A stretch of DNA of 64,000 nt from Batillaria attramentaria (GCA_018292915.2 JACVVK020000295.1:108501-172500); one strand, 5' to 3'; shown: positions 22,401 to 33,933, numbered from the stretch's first letter. The notes: a model not told the origin generated them from the sequence alone. A program made the numbers and translations.

Positions 22401-23234
22401 TGACTGCACAGATTCATGGGTTATGCGAGAGTGTTTTGAGGTTAATTTTCTGTTTTTCATGGCACGAGTTATTTCTAACAAGGGCGCATATCTACCAGCA
22501 CCACCCATTCTCTACAACTTTAAAACCACTGCCGTTCCTGTTCACGTGCAAGGAGGTCTGCACGGTGCCCTTCATGGTCATGCCTGAGGCTAACCCTAGT
22601 CACGTGGCTAAAGGTCGATGTCGTACCTCAAGAGGTATCATTGGCTTGGTTCCCGAGTTAGTCTGAGGCCCACCTTTTGGCCAATGTCACACATGCTGGT
22701 TTTTTTGTTGTTGTTGTTGTTGTTGTTGTTGTTTTTAATTTCTTTTCGTGTTTCACGTGTGACATGTGGCTTCAACATAACTTTTCCCCGATCTTTCCGG
22801 AGCGTGAACTGTTCTCCATGTTTATTCGAACGAAAAACTCTCCCGTGTCATGACCCTAACTCTAACTTCAACGGATTTACGTTATGAAACTGGCCAACGC
22901 ACAAAATCAATTATAAAGGGCAGATCGAAGTTGGGGCTTATTAAATTCAAGGAGAAGCAGACAAAACAAGAATGCGAGAGCTTTCATGAAAACCATGTTA
23001 CATGTCTTTTCTGTTATTTGCGGGAAACGGGAGTCGTGAAAAGGTCAACACTGTTGTCAACAGCTTATGAGACCTAGAAACAGACAGTATATCTTAATAA
23101 AGTAAGGCTGGGCTGATGAAGGTAAACCCTTTGGTAAGGATGGTGCCTTTCGGAACGTTCCATCCTTCCATCCATAAACTCAGTGAACGAGAAATATTGA
23201 CGGTGAAGGAAAAAAAAAAAAACTGTACAAAAAC
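22401..23234. other. No gene; (TTG)n at 22702-22733
   Basis: Near 23115 a CTGATGAAGGTAAACC...TTCGGAACG motif resembles the core of element F just downstream. Confidence 0.4.
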
Positions 23235-23576
23235 AGGTGTTGTGATGTCTGCTATTTCTTTTTTACTATTCTTTTCTGTTCTTTTCTGCCCCACTTTTTT
23301 TTCACACACAGTCCATGGTCTTCTGTCACCAAAGGATGGGTGTTGTGATATTTTTTTACTATTGTTTTCTGGTCCTTTTCTCGTCCACCGTTTTTTTTTT
23401 TTTTTGGTTTTTTTTTTTTCCGGGCCGTGTATGTCAGTACGTCCGCAGAGTTACCTTTTGTTTGTTTGTTGAAGTTATGTCCCATTTGTTTGTGTCCTGA
23501 GGAAGGCGAAAGCCGAAACGTTGACCTGTGCCGTCCTTTGTGAAAGTTAAGTGGTTTCGGTCGCTTTTATTTATTT
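23235..23576 (+). mobile_element. Element F, copy 1 (without LTR insertion)
   Basis: Same sequence as the minus-strand copy at 60749-61843. It contains two GTTGTGAT repeats, CACACACAGTCCATGGTCTT, GCCGTGTATGTCAG, CCTGAGGAAGGCGAAAGCCG and GTGGTTTCGG. The GAGGAAGGCGAAAGCCGAAACG block looks like motifs seen in Penelope-type and related retroelements, but I cannot assign a class. Confidence 0.55.
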
Positions 23577-23888
23577 GTACAAAAACAGTATCATACACGT
23601 TTGTCTTCGCGTGCTCTTAAAACTTTTAACCAAGGCAGGTGACTTCCCTCAATGTTGTGCTTTATGCACTTTCGGCGATTTTCTAAGTCAGAAAATCAGT
23701 TTTTAAACTTCATTTGATGGAGTACGCAGTTATAGTCTTCTCAGATTGGTAATTACAAACCTGACAAAGACATATGCCAAAGAGTGAAAAAGCTTACAGC
23801 TGCGGTCGCCCATATTCATGACACGTATTTTTTTTTCGGCAGAACTTCAAACTTTACAATAAAATACCAAACACAGAAGAAACGTTGA
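23577..23888. other. No gene recognised
   Basis: Unassigned. Confidence 0.4.
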
Positions 23889-23889
23889 A

Positions 23890-23947
<58 letters not shown>

Positions 23948-23979
23948 ACCACCACCACCACCACCACCACCACCACCAT
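23889..23979 (+). repeat. (CT)n-(CA)n-(CCA)n compound repeat
   Basis: Three successive simple repeats. Confidence 0.95.
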
Positions 23980-24455
23980 CACTATCAACTCTTAAAACAA
24001 CTTTAAGAAGTTTCCAAACATCTAAGTGATCAAAAGCTTTTAACTCTCTGGGATTCCTTTACACAATCGCCCTCCTGCAAAAAATTGCATCTAGCTGTTC
24101 AGTCATGCGTGGCAACTTTAGTGCCAGCCATGCTTTCACACTCTGACCCGGTCCCCACAAATGTCGTCTGGTGGTCGTAAATGTCATCAAAGTTGTTACT
24201 TCCCCTCGTTTGCGGCCATTTTAAGTTTTCGCAAGGCTAGAACGGGGCGGTGTGATCTAATTCAGAGAATGAAGTCTTCTAAGCTGTTCAAAACTTTGTT
24301 CGTATGGGCCAGTGCCATCTAATTCAGAGAACGGAGCCTTCTCGGCTTTTAGAAACTTTGTTCTTATGGTCCAGAGACTTGCGAGGGTTTGGGGAGTAAA
24401 GGGATAATGCCTGCAGTGGTTGTTGAAGCGTTAAAGTAAATGGTTACTGGATACT
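23980..24455. other. No gene; short direct repeat
   Basis: TCTAATTCAGAGAA occurs at 24256 and 24309 with similar downstream sequence (period about 53). Confidence 0.5.
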
Positions 24456-24456
24456 C

Positions 24457-24459
<3 letters not shown>

Positions 24460-24508
<49 letters not shown>

Positions 24509-24554
24509 GCGCACGCACGCACGCACGCGCGCACACACACACACACACACACAA

Positions 24555-24615
<61 letters not shown>
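24460..24615 (+). repeat. (TG)n - GCACGCAC - (CA)n inverted microsatellite
   Basis: TG block of about 45 bp faces a CA block of about 95 bp across a short GC-rich centre, so it can fold into a long hairpin. Confidence 0.95.
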
Positions 24616-24618
<3 letters not shown>

Positions 24619-24689
24619 AAAGATTGGGGTGGATGAAGTGAAATTTTATTTAGGATAGAAGTATTGTAGATCGCTGTAGATCGCTTCAA

Positions 24690-24811
24690 GACCTTTAAGA
24701 GAGAGAGAGAGAGAGAGAACGAACGAACGAACGACCGAATCTTTACTTTACAACGGTAAAAAAGGTGTTGGTCGTAAGACCAATTTTCAGCCTTGCCGTT
24801 GCCGTTGAGAG
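24690..24811 (-). mobile_element. LINE 3' end, family 2
   Basis: On the minus strand: CAACGGCAACGGCAAGG, then TTTTTACCGTTGTAAAGTAA, then a (CGTT)n and (CT)n tail. Confidence 0.6.
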
Positions 24812-25259
24812 AAAGAGAGAGAGAGAGAGAGTCCTTGGTCACCGTCAAAAGATGAATTGCAATCCTTCTAGAATGCTGTCCCCTGAGGCACCGACGATCG
24901 TGCGGTATGGTACCATTTGGCCATTTCAGCCGACGTGCCAGTGTGAACCTGCCAGCAGATTTCTACTATGCCACACTGCGCTCCACATTTCTTGAAAGAA
25001 ATTCCCTTTTGTGTGTCTCTTGGGCGTGTGGAATCGTTGCATGGTGGGAAATTTCTCATCTGAACCACGCCCTCAGGGAGGGATGATCAAGTTTTGTGGC
25101 CAACCATTCTGACAGGTAGATATGATGACCGGTATTCATGCTGACAACGTGGTAATTACGTGGGGCGATATTGGTGTTGTGGCTGTGGTGACGGTGATGT
25201 ACATGTGCGTTGACCCCGGGGGAGGTGGTGTTGTGCTGATGGTGGGGGTGGGGTGTTGT
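24812..25259. other. No gene recognised
   Basis: Unassigned, becoming G-rich toward the array. Confidence 0.4.
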
Positions 25260-26182
25260 GGTTGTGTGTGTGTGGGGGGGGGGGGGGGGGGTCAGAGGAT
25301 AGCAATACTACTATGATTTACGGGGGAGGGGGGGGGGGTCAGAGGATAGCAATGCTACTATGATTTACGGGGGAGAGGGAGGGGGGGGGGGTCGGAGGAT
25401 AGCAATACTACTATGATTTACGGGGGAGGGGGGGGTCAGAGGATAGCAATGCTACCTATGATTTACGGGGGAGAGGGAGGGAGGGGGGGGGGGGTCGGAG
25501 GATAGCAATACTACTATGATTTACGGGGGAGGGGGGGGTCAGAGGATAGCAATACTACTATGATTTACGGGGGAGGGGGGAGGGAGGGGGGTCAGAGGAT
25601 AGCAATACGACTATGATTTACGGGGGAGGGGGGAGGGAGGGGGGTCAGAGGATAGCAATACTACTATGATTTACGGGGGAGGGGGGAGGGAGGGGGGTCA
25701 GAGGATAGCAATACTACTATGATTTAGGGGGGAGGGAGGGGGGTCAGAGGATAGCAATACTACTATGATTTACGGGGGAGGGGGGAGGGAGGGGGGTCAG
25801 AGGATAGCAATACTACTATGATTTACGGGGGAGGGGGGGGGTCAGAGGATAGCAATAGTACTATGATTTACGGGGGAGGGGGGAGGGAGGGGGGATCAGA
25901 GGATAGCAATGCTACTATGATTTACGAGGGGGGAGGGGGGGGGTCAGAGGATAGCAATACTACTATGATTTACGGGGGAGGGGGGGGGGGGGTCAGAGGA
26001 TAGCAATACTACTATGATTTACGGGGGAGGGGGAGGGAGGGGGGTCAGAGGATAGCAATGCTACTATGATTTACGGGGGAGGGGGGAGGGAGGGGGGTCA
26101 GAGGATAGCAATGCTACTATGATTTACGGGGGAGGGGGGAGGGAGGGGGGGTCAGAGGATAGCAATGCTACTATGATTTACC
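25260..26182 (+). repeat. G-rich minisatellite (about 18-19 units)
   Basis: Each unit has a constant part GTCAGAGGATAGCAATACTA+CTATGATTTACG and a variable G-rich part (GGGGGAGGGGGG with GGGA insertions). Unit length changes almost only by the G-rich part. Multiple G tracts per unit give strong G-quadruplex potential. Confidence 0.93.
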
Positions 26183-27040
26183 CACGGGCTGTATGTGGAT
26201 ACAACGGGCTTCCATCAAAACACGATAAAACAGAATGTAAGAGGAAAGCGCCTTAAAACTAATTGAATTCTTCGTCGAGATCGCTCTCGGGTTTGAAATC
26301 GATTCCTTCCTCAGCAAGACGACACCTCGAAGCGTGGAGAAATGATTCTGACTGATGTTCCCGTTCATTTCTGAAATTTCCCCAACAGGAAAATATGCGC
26401 TCGCCGCAGTAAACAGAAAAGGAGCGCCTTACATCTTAACTTTCACATTCATTGTGGGCAAGTGAACTTGGTGCAAAACGTCAGACCTTTAATCCGATAG
26501 ACTTTTCGACCGTAAAGATTGGGGGGGGGGGGAGGCCGTGGGGGGGGGGGGCACAAAACTTGACATTCAGAATGTGAAACATGAAAAACGAGAACACGGC
26601 ATGGATTCCCAAGAAATGTTCGTTTGTCCAGCACGGGGACTTGCATTATCAATTGGGTGCAAGAGATAACATAGAAATCTCTGTCTTCATTGCTTGAAAC
26701 CATTTTATGCATACAAAGCAAAAACAACATGACAATGAAGGATGTGAATCCTTGAGCATGTAGAATTGATATTTGTAATACATGAATAGTTAATAAGGTA
26801 GAGAATCCAGATCAAAATAAATCAAAATGCTAATATTAATGCGTTTGCACGGAAATAAAAATCTATGCATCGAAGACACGACAAGAAGACGACTTGAATA
26901 CATATTCATTGACTTTTTGTGCAGTGTTTCAATCTGTTCATTTCTGGCAGTTTTATTTACTTATCAGCCACAATAAACTACTGAATTTAAACCGATAAAC
27001 GCAAAGGTTTACATGAACAAAAATGAGAATGCACTCAGTG
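26183..27040. other. No gene recognised
   Basis: AT-rich; G runs at 26520-26550. Confidence 0.4.
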
Positions 27041-27260
27041 CCAGTTTAATTTTGTGTGATGTTTCAGTTTCTCGCCGTAAAGTTTGGTTTAGTACCAGCC
27101 ACACTACACTATCGAATGCCTAAACCTAAAAACGAAACGGGTCGCGTAGATGTTTGATGTGTGATGTTTCAGTTTCTCGCCGTAAAGTTTGGTTTAGTAC
27201 CAGCCACACTACACTATCGAATGCCTAAACTTAATAACGCAACGCTTCGCGTAGCATGCA
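27041..27260 (+). repeat. Tandem duplication, period about 104 bp
   Basis: GTGTGATGTTTCAGTTTCTC and GTAAAGTTTGGTTTAGTACC through CACTACACTATCGAATGCCT occur twice, at about 27054 and 27158. Confidence 0.85.
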
Positions 27261-27740
27261 CTGAGTGCCACTGACCGAGCTACGGTCAAAAACTCCGTTC
27301 CAACCAGTAATCTTGGAAACAACCTCAAGACGTTTGCAATTACCACCCTCAGAGACTGGAGGAAAAAAGTTTTTGTGCAGTTGGAAGTCCCTCCACGATT
27401 CCTAGTGTCACGCTGCGACCACTTATCTACCTACTCACCCAGCTTCATTCCGAATTTTGCAATTCCCATACGGTTTCAGCCTACTGTTTCATCCATTTCC
27501 GCCCGGGGACTCGGCAGCTGCAGCTGTCCGATATCTGCTCGAGAGTGGCGTCCCCTGACAGGGGGGCGTGCACGTTCATCCTCCCCACGACAGCAAGAAA
27601 AGGGAGACAAGCAGACAGTGGTACAATCAGTGCCAATACAGGCGGAACGAGGGCTTCTTCTGTGACTTTTGTGGCGGGTTGTGGCAATGTCTGGAAATAA
27701 GGTGTCGGCACTCAGGGGACCTGGATGTTTGGGGACGCCG

Positions 27741-27742
<2 letters not shown>
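27261..27742. other. No gene recognised
   Basis: The frame at 27375-27665 has no family resemblance. Confidence 0.4.

Positions 27743-27808
<66 letters not shown>
27743..27808 (+). repeat. (GT)n microsatellite
   Basis: About 33 units. Confidence 0.95.
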
Positions 27809-27810
<2 letters not shown>

Positions 27811-28790
27811 GGGATTCATTTGCGTTTAACGTCTTTGATCACTGAACCCGCCTCAACCCTCACCCCTTTTCGGCCACCATAGAATGTAAACAAGAAACTG
27901 GAAATTAGACGCTGCAACGGAGAAAACTGTGCCTGTGTGATCTACATTTCAAGATGAGTTTCCCAAACAGGAAACAGTTCTCTTCCTTGCAGCGTCTAAT
28001 CACTGATTTCGTTACGTTTGAGTCGTACTTTTCCCTGCTGCAATCGCTGCATGCTAAGTTTGTACAGTAAACAAGAAAGGTGCACGTTGCAATCGTAGTG
28101 TTCTTCATTCACTTCAAAGTTCATCTTATCGACATCCACGCAGATATCAACGTGTCGATAGTCACAAAGAAGGCTTAATAAAAAATTTGAAGACTCTTTA
28201 TTTGGCATCTGTGTGTTTCTGCTTTAGACACCCATTTTCAAACCAAACCAAACTCAACAAAACAAAACAAAACAAAACAAGCACATACAAACAAAACAAA
28301 ACATAGGCTATTCAATATTTATCATATACAAAGTTAGAAATTTTCAACCAGAATTGATACAGTTTGTGTCGTTATTTTCATCTTTATGGTCACTGTTACA
28401 CGTCTCATCTGTGAAACCTGTTTTCTTGAGTAAATTGACAAAGACGAAAAAATATGCTGCAGGTTTGTTCGGAAGACCAAGCTTAAGCTTTACAGCTAGT
28501 ACACACGCCCCAACCCCACAGTTCTATCCTACACCCCCTATAACTTCCACTCCCAGAGTGACTGACTTTAAACGCGCAAGGTTCAAGACGGTATTTCTGC
28601 ACTTGGCGTCCCCTTCTGCACTTTTGTGTTCCTACAGAGATTCAAGACTGACGCCAAAAGCAGAAGTGAGTATTAGAGCGGCGTGTCACCCTAAATTAAA
28701 CTTCGCACTTTAATCGTAAGGTTTCAGACGCTTGCTTCCCAATTTCTCGGACGCCTCTCAATCTCAGCTGCACCTTCACGGTATGCGTGC
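27809..28790. other. No gene; (CAAAA)n at 28245-28305
   Basis: AT-rich unassigned sequence. Confidence 0.4.
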
Positions 28791-28799
28791 TTGCTTGCT

Positions 28800-28888
<89 letters not shown>

Positions 28889-28900
28889 GTGTGTGTGTGT
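28791..28900 (+). repeat. (CTTG)n-(GT)n microsatellite
   Basis: Short CTTG run then about 49 GT units. Confidence 0.95.
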
Positions 28901-29103
28901 CCTAGCCCTGGTACGCGTGCAATAGGATTTCACAACAGATACAGAAATTGCGTGCTAAAAATAACGAGCTGCCTAGAATTCCCGCAAGTCTTCGTGCACT
29001 TTAAATTAGAGGTAGTTCTCATGCCTGAGCTTCTCTCTACCTCCTTCAGTATAGTACCTTCTCTTCCCTTCATCTTACACAGTGGAACGGATCGCTAAGC
29101 TGT

Positions 29104-29385
29104 ATTATATATAGACGTTTCAGCGGTAGGATGGTAGACCCCCACCCCCCACCCCCCCTCCACTGTGACTTACTTCCCCTATATATATAGCTAAAGCTGA
29201 AAACATGCGCTCAGTCAAGTCAATTTGAAAGTAGGGGAAGTAAGTAAAGCTGAGAGCGCTCCCTAGATCTAGGAGATGTGTGCTTTTTATGCCATTGGAC
29301 AAGTCGGCCTTGCCCTATATTGGCTACAAGCCACAGTGGAGGGAGGGGGGAGGGGGATATCTTTTATATATAAGGTTTCCGGTGT
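29104..29385. mobile_element. Possible foldback element
   Basis: CCCCCTCCACTGTG near 29153 faces its inverse CACAGTGGAGGGAGGGGG near 29332, with TATATATA-type ends. An internal inverse pair ACTTACTTCCCCTA / TAGGGGAAGTAAGT is also present. Boundaries unclear. Confidence 0.4.
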
Positions 29386-29514
29386 AAGAAGATAATGGAT
29401 GTAAGGAGGCGTGAATCTCAGGCGACCAGCAGATAATTATGGGGAGTAGTTCCAAGGACTCAGCACCCGCTGGCAGACAGCGTTGTCAGTGACGAAGCAT
29501 TGTACGGACAAGCC

Positions 29515-29705
29515 AAGTCAAGTCATTTATTCTTGACCCTCTAGGGGCAATAGAAACAAAAACAAAAACAACAACAAACAAACAAACAACAACAAAAAAA
29601 CCCCACAAAAACGACAAAACAGAATGCATACTATGATCACCAACGGGCTTAAACACAAAATAAGAGAGAGAGAGAGAAGGAGAGAGAGAAGGAGAGAGAG
29701 AGAGA
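29515..29705 (-). mobile_element. LINE-like 3' end plus (GA)n
   Basis: On the minus strand TGCCCCTAGAGGGTCAAGAA+TAAATGACTTGACTTGGC resembles the CTTGACTTGACT tail at 9165-9212. Flanked by (CAAA)n and (GA)n. Confidence 0.45.
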
Positions 29706-29899
29706 GATTCAATACACAAGTCAATGTGCTAGCCATGTATTCTTATCCGGAACATGATTAAACTTCTTAATGATATTTAGTAAGGAGAAAACTTTCATCA
29801 GTAAGTTCTTATTCTTTGGCGCATTATTATTTTTATTGTATGCAGAACGGGTGATCGCAATACCGCTGCCGTTATACTTTCTCAGTCCATTAATTAGTG

Positions 29900-30094
29900 A
29901 GATTTAGTAGGATTTCTTAGGGAGGACTTCGCTGAGCAGCGTAACCCATTTGCATGTAAATTAGGCACGTTACAGGTGCCATTAGCCAATCGCAGCGCGT
30001 TAGCAGCTTGCGGCCTCTGCCGTGTGAGCCTAATTTACATGTAAATGGGTTACGCTGCTCAGCGAAGTCCTCCTTACGAAGTCCTACTAAATCT
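29900..30094. mobile_element. MITE-2, foldback element with 67-bp arms
   Basis: Arms 29900-29966 and 30028-30094 are nearly exact inverses: AGATTTAGTAGGA at the tip, then GGAGGACTTCGCTGAGCAGC and GTAACCCATTTRCATGTAAA. The loop is about 61 bp. No coding capacity; no target duplication seen. Confidence 0.85.
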
Positions 30095-30330
30095 GCCTAT
30101 TGTTGTTGTTTTCGTTCCCTAGTTGGACGCTCCCAGGGTGATCCTCCGTGGAAGAGAGGGTTGCGTGTGTGACCATTCTTTAGTGCCGCGCCACGCCGGC
30201 ACCCACACTCCGCCTTCGGATAATTTCAACTCTTTCGCTCAAAGACTGATAGTTGTTGTGCTAGGAGCTTAACATGACTGAAGATAAAAATAAAAAATAA
30301 GAGCAAAAACAACAGTTTCTTTTTCTGTAG

Positions 30331-30577
30331 CTCACAGTTGTGGCCAGTGTCAACAATGACAAATATCTTTGCACGAGGCGGAATCCCACTTGATTATGAG
30401 AAAGCAGGACTAGGTGCAAACAACATCAGGCAAAACAGTCCAGACTCTTTCATACTGGTACCACATGAAAAGGTCCAACAAAAGACGATGAAGATGATGA
30501 TGATATGTCTGATTCAACAAATTCTGACGTAAGACCTTCATGGTCGTCTTACATCTGCAAAAGAGTAGAGGATGGGA
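30331..30577 (+). pseudogene. Exon-like coding remnant of unknown protein
   Basis: A strong acceptor (TTTCTTTTTCTGTAG, ending 30330) precedes a frame open from 30332 that reads NIFARGGIPLDYEKAGLGAN and then NIRQNSPDSFILVPHEK, which looks like real protein. After about 30475 that frame becomes implausible, while another frame gives an acidic serine-rich run (DDEDDDDMSDSTNSD) and stays open to the poly-T of the SINE-D at 30578. A donor-like GAC|GTAAGA lies at 30529. One frameshift is needed to join the two parts, so this is either a decayed or retrotransposed coding piece, or a real exon ending earlier. I do not recognise the protein. SINE-D insertion directly follows it. Confidence 0.35.
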
Positions 30578-31062
30578 TTTTTTTTTTTTTTTTTTTTTTT
30601 TTGCTGCCCCAACTCTTTTTTTGCCAGCTCCAGTGGTGTTCCACGGAGGGCTCGAAGGCTGGGGCAATTTTTATTATGCATGATGAAGGAGATGAGGATG
30701 ATGGTAAGATGATGCTATGGAGGTCCATGTGGTTTGGGACACGGTTTGGGTGCGGGACAGGGCCGCATTCCACGCTTCCTGTCATAAATATCCCGGCGTT
30801 CACCAGGCCCGGGAACTACGGCACCTGCGGTGCCGGCCGTGTAATCATCCACATCATAAGACGTGTCATACCAAGGGAATGCTTCCGTGAAGTGGGTGAA
30901 TCTCGGCTGTGTGGCAACAGCCTCCCCATTGGGCCCATAGCACACCCGCTCTGGGTAGGAGCCGACGTAGGTAGGAAAAATCGCGCTTGTCTCGGCTGGG
31001 ATTCGAACCCGGGTCTCCCGGTCCATGGTCCGAAGTGCTATCCACTACACTACGGGGGCCGG
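30578..31062 (-). mobile_element. SINE-D, full length (reference description)
   Basis: On the minus strand: head GGCCCCCGTAGTGTAGTGGA with B-box GGGTTCGAATCCC, body with GAGGCTGTTGCCACACAGCC, GGATATTTATGACAGGAAGC and CATCATCCTCATC, then GAACACCACTGGAGC and a poly-A tail. It lies right behind the exon-like stretch at 30331. Possible target duplication is only ATGGGA. Confidence 0.85.
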
Positions 31063-31420
31063 TATGGGAAGGGTTTACAGTCCAGGGTCTTCAATCACAG
31101 TTTCTGGAAAAATGCATGCTTTCTGTCCTCTCTGATTTTTGTCTCGCGTGACCCACAGAAAATAGTGCAAAGCAGATAATGAAGTCACGTTACGTCCCTC
31201 GTATGATGGCCGAGAAGGCAAACCCCCAGAATCAGTCAGTCGCGACAGTCTTCTGTGACTAGAAATGTCTGAATAAAATAACACATTTTTCGTGGAACAA
31301 GCGTGTACTGGCATTTATTCAATAAGTAGACTGCTAGGCATAGAATTATTGAACGTTTACTTTTCATAGAGACAAGTGATCCAGCATGTAGATTAGCGGA
31401 GCGAGCATGTGCATTGATGA
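31063..31420. other. No gene recognised
   Basis: Unassigned sequence before a (CT)n. Confidence 0.4.
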
Positions 31421-31449
31421 TCTCTCTCTCTCTCTCTCTCTCTCTCTGC
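31421..31449 (+). repeat. (CT)n microsatellite
   Basis: Fifteen CT units directly at the 5' end of the LINE remnant. Confidence 0.95.
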
Positions 31450-32598
31450 TGTAAGCTGTGATATGTTTGCTGACGACTCCACGCTCCATGCGTCGGATGT
31501 GCATGAGTCAAAAGTAAACGAAGTATTGCAGCACAGCCCTCACTGAAATCTCCCAGTGGTGTAAAGCCAACCACATGGTAATTAGTACCACCAAAACCAA
31601 AAGCATGCTAATTACAACCGCGCCAAAAACACCAACGCAAACTATCTCCCCTACGGTTGTCAGTTGGGTTCGAGTCTATCGAGCAGGTCTCGAACCACCG
31701 TCTACTAGGTGTCATAATTGACGACCAACTAAAGTGGGAAACGCATGTTGATGGTCTCTGTAAATTATTGTCAAAAAATGTATTCTTGCTATCCAAACTA
31801 AGTCGCCTAGTTAGCCCTGACATCTGCAAGCTATTCTTTCATGCCCACGTGCAAAGTCATCTAGATTTTGCGTCCACTTTGTGGGACGAGTGCAGCGAAA
31901 ATCAGTTCAAAAGGTAAACTCCGTTCACCGGCGCGCTGTCAAACTCTTACACTCGGGTAATTCTAGTACCGAACAAAAGTTTAAAATCCTCAAACTTCTA
32001 CCTCTTAAACAGCATCTGGAGTTTAACAAATGCTTACTGATGCACAAAATTGTCTACTACAAAGCCCCCAACATATCTCCATCAACTATTTAATTTCGAA
32101 CATGATAAACAACATAACACAAGGAACAGTCTGCTCCCAGTGCCTCGTCCAAGGGTTGATATATATAAAAGTAGCCTGTCTTTCTCAGGGGCATCCATGT
32201 GGAACTCTTTACCACTGAGTATCCAAAACGTTTCCAAATTCATAAACTTCAAACAAATTCTACACGATACGCTTATCTGACGATGTATATAGAAATGTGT
32301 TACATACATGTTTTGCAATATTAGAGACGACTGTAAATTCTTACTTGGCATACAGCCAGTATCATCAGCACATGCCACGTATGTTTTGATTTGTTTTATC
32401 GTGTGTATTTTTCTCTCCTGTATTTCCCCTAGATAGTTTATACTTTCTTTTTTTTTAAACATTTTTATTGTTTGTTTGTTTGTTTGGATTTTTTTCTCAA
32501 TACCCTTTAATGTAGAATAGCAGGACAGCATGTAAGATAGGCAGCAATGCCTAAATGCTCTATCCTGAATAAAAAACGTTTCATCATCATCATCATCT
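31450..32598 (+). mobile_element. 5'-truncated LINE, reverse transcriptase C-terminal half, decayed
   Basis: The catalytic motif reads DMFADDSTL at 31460-31486. Downstream are LTEISQWCKANHMVIS, NHRLLGVIIDDQLKWETHVD (the conserved LGV-D motif), HRRAVKLL and WNSLPLSIQNVSKF before a stop at 32278. This order is the palm and thumb of a CR1/L2/Jockey-type ORF2. At least four frameshifts (near 31545, 31660, 31910 and 32085) break it. The 3' UTR ends with the family 1 stem-loop, AATAAA and (ATC)n. Confidence 0.85.
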
Positions 32599-32940
32599 CT
32601 CTATCCGAACCATGCTAAATTACTCGTTATCAGATGGCACTATGACATGTTACCTTTTTACAAGTTATGTTGTATACTACAATTTCAAACACCAAGCTAT
32701 CTACTTCTTCACCTATTTTCCGATGTGTTTCCTTAGAATTTCTTGCGCTTCTTTCTATCTTTGCATGTTTTTTTTTTTTCTATTTTCTTATTAGATTTAC
32801 TCCTTTTGTGCCTGGTATACTTGTTAGCCTTTACTTTTTAGTGTTTCTAGATTAGCAGGACAGCTGGTAAGATAGGCAGATCATGCCTACAAGTCTTTAT
32901 CCTGAAATAAACGTTTCAGTCAGTCAGTCAGTCAGTCAGT
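32599..32940 (+). mobile_element. LINE 3' end, family 1, second copy
   Basis: Short 3' UTR piece ending in CAGGAC, GATAGGCAGATCATGCCT, TATCCTGAAATAAACG and a (CAGT)n then (CT)n. Sits directly behind the first copy. Confidence 0.65.
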
Positions 32941-33181
32941 CTCTCTCTCTCTCTTCCTTTAAGAGCAGCCTCTTCAAACATCTAATGTATGCGGGTTCGC
33001 AGCCACTTTCATAAACAACACCATCCATCCGACCACTAATGCTGGTACATGAATAGTATGTGTGTATCGATACCTATATGCTGTTACGTGTATGTGTTGC
33101 TTATATACTGTGCCTTTTACTTCGCATGTGTTTTGCATATCCTTTTGTATGTCGTGTCTGCGGTGTGAGCGGACGTAGATA

Positions 33182-33184
<3 letters not shown>

Positions 33185-33262
<78 letters not shown>

Positions 33263-33396
33263 TGTGTATGTGTGTGTGTAGCATTAGCAACGGCAAGAAT
33301 GAAAACTGGACCACTGGACCAATGTTTTTTACCGTTGACAAATAAAGTTTCATTTCATTTCATCTCTCTCTCTCTCTCTCTCTCTCTCCCCTGAAT
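33185..33396 (+). mobile_element. (TG)n followed by LINE 3' end, family 2
   Basis: About 90 bp of TG, then CAACGG (33288-33293) paired with CCGTTG (33332-33337), AAATAAAGTTTCATTTCATT and (CT)n. Confidence 0.65.
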
Positions 33397-33804
33397 TTTG
33401 CTTCCATTCTTTCCAAGATCACCTCAATGTGGTGTGAAATGTCTCGTGCGGTTGAGCTGCTAGTCCATCGTCTTGTTGGTTCCGGTTAGGGGGTGTAAGC
33501 CTCATGCTTTTACTCTTTGTCTGAATTCCATCAGCAAGTTCCAGAATCTGACCTTTTGGCGTATAAAGTTGTGACCAAGCATCGTCACTCCTCAAAGCTT
33601 GGAGACATTCGTGGCGTGTTTTCCAGATTGAGCAGAGCAAGCCAGCCGTGATTGGCTCTATGGGAAGTGTGCCCATGGGACTGACTGCGTGTGAATATGT
33701 TTCCTTCGCAGAAGGGTTTTAAGTCAATGTGTTGCCGCTGTGTTGGTGTGTGTGTGGGTTTCTCGTGTTGGAGGTAGCTTTCGTAGTACGTGAAGTAAGC
33801 CTCA

Positions 33805-33805
<1 letters not shown>
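33397..33805. other. No gene recognised
   Basis: The minus frame at 33419-33676 is protein-like but not recognised and lacks splice evidence. Confidence 0.4.
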
Positions 33806-33877
<72 letters not shown>

Positions 33878-33933
33878 GGACATAGGACCTAGCCATGATT
33901 TTATCCGTCCATAAACACGCACTCTCTCTCTCT

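Noticed and set aside
25260..26182. CRISPR-like array
   Set aside because: Repeat and spacer alternate, but the spacers are all G-rich length variants of one sequence in a eukaryotic context; it is a minisatellite.
30505..31179. 224-codon frame after the exon-like stretch
   Set aside because: Mostly the antisense of SINE-D and its poly-T; only the first 24 codons may be coding and are covered under 30331.
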